Origin: an uncultured Arcobacter sp.
Lineage (GTDB): Bacteria; Campylobacterota; Campylobacteria; Campylobacterales; Arcobacteraceae
Direction of reading: 5' to 3'
Length of the DNA stretch: 7,004 nucleotides
Assembly: GCA_913062735.1 (NCBI GenBank)
Contig: CAJXWI010000131.1
Coordinates: 1-7,004 of the forward strand
Numbering within the stretch: the stretch's first letter is position 1; every line of letters begins with the position of its first letter. Under the pieces are notes generated by a model, which saw nothing but the letters and a program-made list of their open reading frames with translations, was not told the origin of the DNA and searched no databases. A program made the position numbers and the translations under genes. Of this stretch, positions 1 to 5,446 are shown one piece after another.

Positions 1-14
1 TTAATGATATGTAA

Positions 15-1184
15 AAAATATTTTTTAAGAAGGATTTACTTAAAAAGAACTTTAATATTTTCATTTATCAAAACTATGATAATTTTAATGACATCTTATT
101 AGAATATGAAGATTTCAACTATGAAAAATATTTAAGCGAAGTAAGTACAAAAGATATTGAGCTTTCTTTAAAAAAAGAACATTTAAATCAATATGACTTT
201 TTAAATTTATTGAGTCCTAAAGCTTTTTCTTATATTGAAGAAATGGCAGAAATCTCTAAAAAACACAAGTTAAGACATTTTGGAAAAGTAATACAATTGT
301 ATTTACCTATTTATATTTCAAATTATTGTTCAAGTGATTGTTCTTATTGTGGATTTTCTAAAAAAAATAGAATAGTTAGAAAGCATTTAAGCCAAGAAGA
401 CTTAGAAAAAGAAGCCATAGAAATAGCAAAAAGTGGAATAAAACATATTTTAGTTCTAACAGGAGAAGCTTCAAAAAAAGCAGACATGAAGTATTTAAAG
501 ATGGCAGTTACTGTGCTTAAAAAATATTTTACATCTATTTCTATAGAAGTTTATCCTCTCGAAACGCATGAATATAAAGAATTAAAAGACTTAGGCGTTG
601 ATGGTTTAACTATTTACCAAGAAGTGTATGATAAAGAAATATACAAAGAAGTGCATACAAGCGGTGAAAAAACAAACTATAGCTACAGATTAGATGCGCC
701 ACAAAGAGGTGCTGATGCTGGAATTAGAGCACTTAATGTTGGCTGCTTATTTGGTCTTGGAAATATTTATTCAGAAGCTTTTTTATCTGCTTTGCATGCT
801 AAGTATTTAATGGAAAGATATTTTGATGCTGAAATTTCTATTTCTATGCCTAGAATTAATAATGCAGCAGGAGATTTTACTCCAAAATTTAATATAAACG
901 ACAAAACCTATGTACAGTTTATGTTAGCGTATAGATTGTACATGCCTAATATTGGAATGAATGTATCTACAAGAGAAGAAGCAAAATTTAGAGATAATTT
1001 AATTGATATTGCTGCTACTAAATTCTCAGCGGGATCTAAAACAGATGTTGGTGGATATACTGATGTTGATAAATCAACAGCGCAGTTTGAAATTTCAGAT
1101 GAACGATCTGTAGAAGAGATATCTTCTATGATAAGAGCAAGAGGTTACCAACCTATTTTTAAAGATTGGGAAATCATACGTTAA
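15..1184 (+). CDS. thiH: 2-iminoacetate synthase (tyrosine lyase) ThiH, start codon unresolved
   Basis: ThiH is a radical-SAM enzyme that cleaves tyrosine to 2-iminoacetate (dehydroglycine) and p-cresol. With ThiG and ThiS it supplies the glycine imine for the thiazole ring of thiamine in the cytosol. The [4Fe-4S]/SAM motif is visible as C-x3-C-x2-C in NYCSSDCSYCGF, with the first Cys codon at 327. The C-terminal half carries typical ThiH signatures: STREEAKFRDN, then AATKFSAGSKTDVGG, then QFEISDERSVEEI. The first conventional start in frame is TTG at 210, which would give 324 residues. However, the frame is open from 15, and 15-209 encodes ThiH-like sequence (for example YEKYLSEVSTKDIELSL and YDFLNLLSPKAF), so that start would remove about 55 real residues. 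A start near 39-42 would give about 381 residues, the normal family length, and an AAGAAGGA site lies at 27-34, but no ATG, GTG or TTG is there. It may be a non-AUG start, a frameshift or a sequence error. Upstream thi genes are outside the window. Confidence 0.88.
   Translation, partial: KIFFKKDLLKKNFNIFIYQNYDNFNDILLEYEDFNYEKYLSEVSTKDIELSLKKEHLNQYDFLNLLSPKAFSYIEEMAEISKKHKLRHFGKVIQLYLPIYISNYCSSDCSYCGFSKKNRIVRKHLSQEDLEKEAIEIAKSGIKHILVLTGEASKKADMKYLKMAVTVLKKYFTSISIEVYPLETHEYKELKDLGVDGLTIYQEVYDKEIYKEVHTSGEKTNYSYRLDAPQRGADAGIRALNVGCLFGLGNIYSEAFLSALHAKYLMERYFDAEISISMPRINNAAGDFTPKFNINDKTYVQFMLAYRLYMPNIGMNVSTREEAKFRDNLIDIAATKFSAGSKTDVGGYTDVDKSTAQFEISDERSVEEISSMIRARGYQPIFKDWEIIR
27..34 (+). promoter_or_regulatory. 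Ribosome binding site candidate for thiH
   Basis: AAGAAGGA is a strong Shine-Dalgarno match. The correctly spaced start would be about 39-42, but the in-frame codons there are CTT and AAA. This site is the reason to suspect that thiH translation begins here rather than at TTG 210, which has no such site close upstream. Confidence 0.4.
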
Positions 1185-1213
1185 AATGTCTTAAAAGATA
1201 AAGATTAGAACGA

Positions 1214-1243
1214 ACTAAAGAATAGAATAAACTATTCTTTAGT
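1214..1243. terminator. Convergent (bidirectional) hairpin terminator
   Basis: A perfect 12-bp inverted repeat, ACTAAAGAATAG and CTATTCTTTAGT, with a 6-nt loop lies between the stops of thiH (1184) and the convergent monooxygenase-like gene (1248). The stem is A+T rich and no long U tract follows on either strand. Termination is inferred from the perfect stem and its position between convergent genes. Confidence 0.7.
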
Positions 1244-1247
1244 ATAA

Positions 1248-1538
1248 CTAAGAAGATAAATACATTTTATTTACTTCAACCTCTTTGGCTAAGCAACTTT
1301 CATATTTTGTAAATACTTCTTTTGTATATGCTTGTTCATAATGCAAGATTAATGCTTGCTCATTAATCCATTCCTCATATAAATATAAGTACTGTTCATC
1401 ATCATGTAAGTGAAACTGTAAACAACCTTCTTCTTTTCTTGTTTTTTCTATTATATTCAAAAGTGCTTCTTTGGCCTCTTGAAAATTTTCTACTCTTGGT
1501 AAAACTTTCGCAAATAAAAATAGGTTTTTATTAATCAT
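1248..1538 (-). CDS. ABM-domain (antibiotic biosynthesis monooxygenase / YgiN-like) protein
   Basis: The product is 96 residues, the usual size for single-domain members of the ABM family, which are small dimeric ferredoxin-like proteins. Family members include cofactor-free quinol monooxygenases (YgiN), haem-degrading enzymes and many of unknown substrate. Recognisable features are the first strand (LFLFAKVLPR, about residues 6-15), the helix with EAKEALLNIIEKTRKEEGC (about 21-39), the LQFHLHDDEQYLYLYEEW stretch (about 40-57), and a closing helix with HYEQAYTKEVFTKYESCL. No signal peptide is seen, so it should be cytosolic. The ATG at 1538 has AAGGA 8 nt upstream. The gene lies 68 nt downstream of the AraC-family regulator on the same strand, so it may be co-transcribed with it or be its target. 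The family call is fairly secure; the substrate cannot be read from the sequence. Confidence 0.82.
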   Translation of the reverse strand: MINKNLFLFAKVLPRVENFQEAKEALLNIIEKTRKEEGCLQFHLHDDEQYLYLYEEWINEQALILHYEQAYTKEVFTKYESCLAKEVEVNKMYLSS

Positions 1539-1606
1539 TATTTATTCCTTGTATGAAGAATAATAATAGAAATAAGAAGATAATAGTACAGGAAAAGTAC
1601 CTATTT

Positions 1607-2464
1607 TTATAAGTTTTCTTGCCTAAATAAATAAGGTGTACTTTTATAATATTTTTTAAACTGCCCAATAAACCATGAAACACTCGAATATCCACAGCTC
1701 GTAGCAATATCAGAAATGGAGGCATTACTTGTTTTTAATAAGTTTTTTGCTTTGAGTAGGCGTTTCATATCTAACCATTCTTTTGGGTTTTTTAAGTAAA
1801 GCTTCTGCATCTCTTTTCGTAAAGCAGTTTTACTTAATCCAGTAAGTTGACACATCTGTGAGATATCATTTAAAATATCTACATTTGATTCTAGAATATA
1901 CTGTACTCTAGAACTTTTTGTATTGACGATATTGTTCAAAAAAGCTAAAAAAGCATCTTTATTGTTTGATAAGGCATATAAAAAAAGCTCATGTGTTTTT
2001 AATTTTAGTAAAGTAACTTTATTATGAAGTTTTTTTGTAAAATATTCATTAATAGTGTTAACGCAAGTGTCAAGAAAAATATCTTTTTTGATACAAATAA
2101 CAGTTTTTTGTTTTGTTGTATTTATATTTAACTTATATTTTTTAATAAAATTTAAAACAAAATCGTCATCAAAACAAATTAAAATTGATTCATAGGTATT
2201 ATTTGAACTAATGATTTCACTTATGAAATAATTATTTTGAGACAAGAAAAGAATTTGAGTGTTATTTATATGTACATCATCATCTAAATGAAGTACTTTT
2301 TCTCCTTTTATTAACAATATCATCATATGGCTAGTATTTCTTAAATAAAGTTTATCTTTTTTGTGAAGTTTAGATTTGGATGCTATAAAAGTCCCATCAT
2401 TAATTAGCGTATAAGCATGTTTATTTTCAAGAAGATAAGAAGGTAATATTACATTTTGTATCAA
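1607..2464 (-). CDS. AraC-family transcriptional regulator
   Basis: This 285-residue cytosolic protein has the AraC/XylS layout: an N-terminal sensing and dimerisation region of about 190 residues with no close match I can name (the strand-rich part at about 45-100 could be cupin-like), then two helix-turn-helix motifs. HTH1 is about residues 199-222 (DISQMCQLTGLSKTALRKEM). HTH2 is about 250-273, beginning SISDIATSCGYSSVSWFIGQ and followed by FKKYYKSTPYLFR, a clear match to the family signature. The start is TTG, chosen because AGGAG sits 5 nt upstream and no ATG or GTG occurs in frame before an upstream stop. The ABM-type gene follows on the same strand, and the four-gene two-component unit diverges on the other side. 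Ligand unknown; the ABM gene is the most likely target, by position only. Confidence 0.92.
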   Translation of the reverse strand: MIQNVILPSYLLENKHAYTLINDGTFIASKSKLHKKDKLYLRNTSHMMILLIKGEKVLHLDDDVHINNTQILFLSQNNYFISEIISSNNTYESILICFDDDFVLNFIKKYKLNINTTKQKTVICIKKDIFLDTCVNTINEYFTKKLHNKVTLLKLKTHELFLYALSNNKDAFLAFLNNIVNTKSSRVQYILESNVDILNDISQMCQLTGLSKTALRKEMQKLYLKNPKEWLDMKRLLKAKNLLKTSNASISDIATSCGYSSVSWFIGQFKKYYKSTPYLFRQENL

Positions 2465-2469
2465 ATAAT

Positions 2470-2474
2470 CTCCT
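2470..2474 (-). promoter_or_regulatory. Ribosome binding site fixing the TTG start of the AraC-family gene
   Basis: AGGAG on the minus strand lies 5 nt before TTG at 2464-2462. It decides the start, because the frame upstream contains no ATG or GTG before a stop. Confidence 0.7.
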
Positions 2475-2506
2475 AAGTTTTTAGTATTTTTATAATAGCA
2501 GTAAAT

Positions 2507-2525
2507 ACATTATTATGCCTAATGT
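2507..2525. promoter_or_regulatory. 19-bp palindrome in the araC upstream region, possible operator
   Basis: ACATTA, a 7-nt spacer and TAATGT form a perfect 6-bp inverted repeat about 45 nt upstream of the AraC-family start. It covers a CATAAT sequence on the minus strand (2517-2512) that could be that gene's -10 box. A repressor or autoregulatory site is possible. In sequence this A+T rich, a short palindrome can also arise by chance. Confidence 0.28.
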
Positions 2526-2626
2526 CTTTTTTTATTACTGGTTTTGAAAAGTGTAGTAAGTAATTTTTAAAGTATTGGCAAGATTTCCTACCTGCTAGTT
2601 TTACATACAATGAAGTACTTTATTTG

Positions 2627-2632
2627 TATAAT
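2627..2632 (+). promoter_or_regulatory. Candidate -10 box for the lipoprotein / two-component operon
   Basis: A perfect TATAAT lies 37 nt before the ATG at 2670, which leaves a 5' leader of about 30 nt. No good -35 hexamer is seen at 17 nt; TTTACA at 2600-2605 is 21 nt away. Campylobacterota sigma-70 promoters often lack a conserved -35. An 8-bp palindrome, AAGTACTT, at 2613-2620 lies just upstream. The rest of 2465-2669 shows no gene. Confidence 0.48.
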
Positions 2633-2669
2633 TATTCTCATTATTTATGATTTTATATAAAGGTTAAAA

Positions 2670-3089
2670 ATGTCACTCATTAAAATTATTGTGATAAGTT
2701 TATTTTCTCTTGTGTTTATAATAGGCTGTGCGAATAAAAAAGAAAACATTACATTAACGAATACAAAAACAAAGAACGAAAAAACAATTAAGGATAAAAA
2801 AGTAGATAAAAATTGTAAAAACTATCTTTCTTCTATGAAACATGCATCTTATTATATTAAGAATGAATTTAATCAAGCATATTTTAAAAAAAATGATTTT
2901 TTAGGTGCGAAAGCCCAGTTATTTTTAGTGAAAAATAACTCTTCTGGTATTTTTGCTAAGAATATTAATAAAGCAAATACTTCGTATAAAAAATATCTTA
3001 GATTAGCTGTAAAAAATAAATGTGATATTGCATCTTTTAAGTCTTTGCCTCTTATGATAATAGAAAATAAAATTTCTTTGGCTAAATAG
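2670..3089 (+). CDS. Small lipoprotein of unknown function, first gene of two-component operon
   Basis: I do not recognise the family. The 139-residue product begins with a short basic end and a hydrophobic segment (about residues 4-18) that runs into a lipobox, FIIGC, predicting cleavage before Cys20 and lipid attachment. Ala follows Cys20, and there is no Asp at +2 that would signal inner-membrane retention in enterobacteria. Residues 21-50 are a Lys/Asn/Thr-rich linker. The rest (about 50-139) looks like a compact helical domain with aromatic residues (HASYYIKNEF, then QAYFKKNDF) and two cysteines, C49 and C118, that could pair in the periplasm. The ATG has AAGG 6 nt upstream. The stop lies 1 nt before the next gene, which is followed immediately by the response regulator and kinase. 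An accessory or sensory role for the two-component system is inferred from that order only. Confidence 0.8.
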   Translation: MSLIKIIVISLFSLVFIIGCANKKENITLTNTKTKNEKTIKDKKVDKNCKNYLSSMKHASYYIKNEFNQAYFKKNDFLGAKAQLFLVKNNSSGIFAKNINKANTSYKKYLRLAVKNKCDIASFKSLPLMIIENKISLAK

Positions 3090-3090
3090 C

Positions 3091-3333
3091 ATGAGATTAA
3101 TTATTTTTTCGCTCTTTTTTGTAAGTACAGTATTTTCTATGAATTTGGATATTGATAGCTTAGCAGAAAAAGTGGTACAAGAAAAAAATACAAATAAAAA
3201 AGAACAATTACTTATGCAATTAAAAACAAAATTAGCAAAAGCCAATAAAAAAGCAAAAGAACTTGCTGCTGCTGTAATTAGAGAAAAAAGAAAACTTCCC
3301 TTAACTGTATTTAAAGAAAAAAAAAGTGAATAA
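3091..3333 (+). CDS. Small exported Lys-rich protein, paralogue of the gene at 5043-5291
   Basis: The product has 80 residues and an N-terminal signal peptide (MRLIIFSLFFVSTVFS, cleavage probably near residue 16), so the mature protein is about 64 residues in the periplasm. It is highly charged and predicted helical, rich in Lys, Glu and Ala with no Cys. Residues 20-69 align without gaps to residues 26-75 of the protein at 5043-5291. By hand I count 15 of 50 identical, including I-x2-L, K-N, LL-x2-L-x2-KL and I-x-EK-x2-L. I know no named family for it. The ATG lies 1 nt after the lipoprotein stop and has no clear ribosome binding site, which suggests translational coupling. The response regulator starts 1 nt after its stop. 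A soluble periplasmic partner of the kinase is a reasonable guess. The LTxxQ repeats of CpxP/Spy chaperones are absent. Confidence 0.78.
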   Translation: MRLIIFSLFFVSTVFSMNLDIDSLAEKVVQEKNTNKKEQLLMQLKTKLAKANKKAKELAAAVIREKRKLPLTVFKEKKSE

Positions 3334-3334
3334 A

Positions 3335-3967
3335 ATGAAAATACTTCTTTTGGAAGATGATGCAATTCTAAGTGCAACTATTGTTCAAATTTTAGAAGAA
3401 GAAAATTATGATGTTACTTTAGCAAATGATGGGCAAGAAGTGTTGGAATTTACTTTTTTACATAAGTATGATTTGTATTTATTTGATATTAACGTACCCT
3501 TACTTAACGGTATGGATACCCTTAAATTATTAAGGCAAGCCAATGACAATACTCCTACTTTTTTCATTACGGCGCTTATCGATATGAAAGCAATTTTGCA
3601 GGGCTTTAATTGTGGGTGTGATGATTATATAAAAAAACCTTTTGATATGGATGAGTTTCTTATGCGAATTAAAGCGGTTTTAAAACGTAAGAATCCTCTT
3701 CTTATATATAAAGAGATATCTTTTGATTTATTAGAAAACAGAGTATTTAAAAACAATGTTGAAATAACCTTAGGACAAGTTGAGAAGGATATTTTTGCCT
3801 TACTTCTTAAAAATAAAAACTTAACAATATCTAAGAGTGATTTTTTTGATTATATGAATAAACCAAGTGATGCAGGCTTAAGAGTACTTATTAGTAAATT
3901 AAAAAAAGTACTTGATTTAAATATTACTAATACAAAAGGAATAGGGTACAAACTTGAAGAAATATGA
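3335..3967 (+). CDS. OmpR/PhoB-family response regulator
   Basis: A cytosolic DNA-binding response regulator of 210 residues, within the normal size range of the family. The receiver domain (about 1-115) has the acidic pocket E7-D8-D9, the phospho-acceptor Asp51 in LFDINVP, Thr79 in FFITAL and Lys101 in KKPF. The C-terminal winged helix is about 119-210, from LIYKEISFDL to the typical end TKGIGYKLEEI. I chose ATG at 3335, giving the usual MKILLLEDD start; an in-frame GTG at 3326 would add three residues and overlap the preceding gene. The gap after the small exported protein's stop is 1 nt and the kinase gene overlaps by 14 nt, so the three are surely co-transcribed. One oddity is Cys-Gly-Cys (C93, C95) just before DDYIKKPF, where most family members have a GADDY-type sequence. 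Candidate binding repeats lie at 5331-5352. Confidence 0.94.
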   Translation: MKILLLEDDAILSATIVQILEEENYDVTLANDGQEVLEFTFLHKYDLYLFDINVPLLNGMDTLKLLRQANDNTPTFFITALIDMKAILQGFNCGCDDYIKKPFDMDEFLMRIKAVLKRKNPLLIYKEISFDLLENRVFKNNVEITLGQVEKDIFALLLKNKNLTISKSDFFDYMNKPSDAGLRVLISKLKKVLDLNITNTKGIGYKLEEI

Positions 3968-4991
3968 ACGTAAATCTTTTTTAACTACTACCTTACTTTT
4001 TTTTATTCCTTTAAGTTTATTTACTTCTCTTGTGCTTTATATGTATTATGAAGACAAAGTTAAAGATATGGAAGAAAATATTCTGTATCAAATGAAAGAC
4101 TATACCTTTGATTTTAAATCAAAACATTTTATTTTAGATGTTATTGAAAACAAAGAAGATAAAAAATTGTTTAAAATTTATCATTGTAAAGAAGGACTTT
4201 GCGCTTATTTTAAAATGAATTCGGCAGCACCTTATTTATTAAAAGTGATTTATGAAAAAAAGAATCTTGAAAAAAAACACTCTGCTTTTTTTATAAAAAT
4301 GATTAAGTTTTCTTTACTTTTATTTTCTTCTTTATTGTTTTTTTCAATGGCTTTTGCTTATTATTCAATGAGACCAATGAAAGAAGCCTTAAGTTTTTTG
4401 GAAGATTTTTTAAAAGATTTGATTCATGATTTAAATACACCAGCAACATCTATTTTATTAAATGCCAAACTATTAAAAAGGCGGGGTGATTTTGAAGAAA
4501 TTGGGCGTATTGAATTGGCTGCTAAAACAATAGCTTCTTTGTATAAAAACCTAGAATTTATAAGTCCTAACAGTATTGATAAAAATGAGCAGGTTAATTT
4601 AGCTGATATTACAAAAGAAAAAGTAAGCCTTTTTGAAAAACTTTATCCTAAAATAAAGATACACATTAAATACAATACAAAAGAGTTAATTATACAAAGT
4701 AACAAAATAGCAATGCAGAGAATACTTGATAATATTATAAGCAATGCCTGCAAGTATAATGTTAAAAATGGGCAAGTAATCATAACAATTGAAGATAATA
4801 AAATAGCAATACAAGACAGTGGTATTGGAATTAAAAATGTAAAAAAAGTTTTTGAACGTTATTATAAAGAGAATGAAACAGGACTTGGCATTGGCCTTGG
4901 CATTGTAAAACAGTTATGTGATATTTTAAAGATACGTATTTTGATAAGTAGTGAAATAAACACAGGCACAAAAGTAGAACTTTTATTTTAA
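3954..4991 (+). CDS. Membrane sensor histidine kinase, HAMP-less
   Basis: A 345-residue inner-membrane kinase, the partner of the response regulator that it overlaps by 14 nt. Transmembrane segments are about residues 10-30 and 116-137 and bracket a periplasmic sensor region of about 80 residues. That region contains HCKEGLC (C78, C83), a possible disulfide or metal ligand pair. The phospho-acceptor is His158 in LIHDLNTPATS, an Asp-Leu-Asn variant of the common HELRTP box. The ATPase has the N box (Asn264 in ISNACKY), the G1 box DSGIGI (Asp288), the F-like segment VFERYYKE and the G2 box GLGIGLGIV. Only about 20 residues separate TM2 from the H box, too few for a HAMP domain. The start is TTG at 3954 with AGGG 7 nt upstream; no ATG in frame precedes the membrane segment. 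The stimulus cannot be read from the sequence. Confidence 0.92.
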   Translation: MKKYERKSFLTTTLLFFIPLSLFTSLVLYMYYEDKVKDMEENILYQMKDYTFDFKSKHFILDVIENKEDKKLFKIYHCKEGLCAYFKMNSAAPYLLKVIYEKKNLEKKHSAFFIKMIKFSLLLFSSLLFFSMAFAYYSMRPMKEALSFLEDFLKDLIHDLNTPATSILLNAKLLKRRGDFEEIGRIELAAKTIASLYKNLEFISPNSIDKNEQVNLADITKEKVSLFEKLYPKIKIHIKYNTKELIIQSNKIAMQRILDNIISNACKYNVKNGQVIITIEDNKIAIQDSGIGIKNVKKVFERYYKENETGLGIGLGIVKQLCDILKIRILISSEINTGTKVELLF

Positions 4992-4995
4992 AAGA

Positions 4996-5021
4996 AATCA
5001 CTTGAATAAATGCAAGTGATT
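4996..5021. terminator. Convergent hairpin terminator
   Basis: AATCACTTG and CAAGTGATT form a perfect 9-bp stem around an 8-nt loop, 4 nt after the kinase stop and 21 nt after the stop of the convergent small gene. On the minus strand the stem is followed by TCTTTTAAAATAAAA, a fair U-rich tail; the plus-strand tail is weaker. It probably serves both genes. Confidence 0.7.
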
Positions 5022-5042
5022 CTTAATTAAGTGTAATTGATG

Positions 5043-5291
5043 TTACGATTGAGCTGGAATTTGAATTAAAATTAATTTTTCTTTTATGATTTTTTGAGCT
5101 TCTTTTCTTTTGCTTACACTCATATTCACTAATTTATTTTGAAGATCTTGTAACAAAATACTTTTTTCTTGTTTATTTTTTGTATTATTAATACTATCAA
5201 CCAAATCATTTATACTCTTTTTTGTACCTGCTGCATATAATCCAATGGCTGCTAATAACATTACTACTGCTAAACTTTTTCCTAGTTTCAT
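5043..5291 (-). CDS. Small exported protein, paralogue of the gene at 3091-3333
   Basis: The product has 82 residues with a clear Sec signal peptide: a basic start (MKLGK), a hydrophobic core AVVMLLAAIGLYAA, and cleavage probably after AAG or YAA near residues 21-22. The mature part of about 60 residues is helical and charged with no Cys. Residues 26-75 align without gaps to residues 20-69 of the small protein in the two-component operon. Shared positions include Leu30, K38-N39, LL-x2-L-x2-KL and I-x-EK-x2-L. Its function is unknown to me. The ATG is preceded by AAGGA with 6-nt spacing. A TATACT box and two perfect 11-bp tandem repeats lie just upstream, so it has its own, probably regulated, promoter. 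It faces the two-component operon, with which it shares a terminator. A secreted effector or feedback partner of that system is inferred from the homology and promoter. Confidence 0.8.
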   Translation of the reverse strand: MKLGKSLAVVMLLAAIGLYAAGTKKSINDLVDSINNTKNKQEKSILLQDLQNKLVNMSVSKRKEAQKIIKEKLILIQIPAQS

Positions 5292-5318
5292 TTTAAATCC
5301 TTATTTTTTATATGTGGC

Positions 5319-5324
5319 AGTATA
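5319..5324 (-). promoter_or_regulatory. Candidate -10 box of the small exported protein gene
   Basis: TATACT on the minus strand matches TATAAT at 5 of 6 positions. It would start transcription about 20 nt before the ATG at 5291, leaving room for the AAGGA site. No -35 hexamer is obvious; the tandem repeats occupy that region, as at activator-dependent promoters. Confidence 0.5.
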
Positions 5325-5330
5325 AATTAA

Positions 5331-5352
5331 AAGTATAAGTTAAGTATAAGTT
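5331..5352 (-). promoter_or_regulatory. Tandem 11-bp direct repeats, candidate response regulator binding site
   Basis: On the minus strand two perfect consecutive copies of AACTTATACTT are present (plus-strand copies at 5331-5341 and 5342-5352). A third copy, AATTTATACTG at 5328-5318 with 9 of 11 matches, overlaps the -10 box after a 2-nt gap. The 11-bp period puts both sites on the same DNA face, as in OmpR/PhoB-type operators, and the position matches a class of activators that replace the -35 element. An OmpR-type regulator is encoded 1.4 kb away. The same region could also act on the divergent gene at 5447, whose ATG is 95 nt away. Binding is inferred. Confidence 0.5.
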
Positions 5353-5446
5353 CTAAGTAAAAATAATAAAAAGGAAAGATAAAATAAAGGATTAAATACG
5401 TAAGTGAAATACAAATAATAATTGTTATTATAGTAAAGGAAGTGTA

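Noticed and set aside
4..102. A short reading frame from ATG 4 to TAG 100-102 as an independent small protein
   Set aside because: The region is better explained as thiH N-terminal coding in another frame. Only the possible frameshift link to thiH is kept as a finding.
1531..1725. A 64-codon open frame on the minus strand
   Set aside because: It overlaps the end of the AraC-family gene in another frame, including its HTH2 coding part, and reads into the intergenic gap. Its product has no recognisable features.
2549..2574. AAGTG/AAGTA cores at 2549, 2558 and 2570 upstream of the operon, as a second site for the 11-bp repeat
   Set aside because: Spacing is 9 and 12 nt and only five bases agree with the 5331-5352 repeat. 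This is too weak to claim autoregulation in such A+T-rich sequence.
3091..3333. Assignment of the small exported proteins to the CpxP/Spy chaperone family
   Set aside because: The LTxxQ repeats that define the family are absent and the proteins are about half its size. Only the regulatory logic is comparable.
3003..3377. A 124-codon minus-strand open frame with many Phe and Ser residues
   Set aside because: It is antisense to the lipoprotein end, the small exported protein and the response regulator start. Phe/Ser-rich products are what the complement of Lys/Glu-rich, A-rich coding sequence yields.
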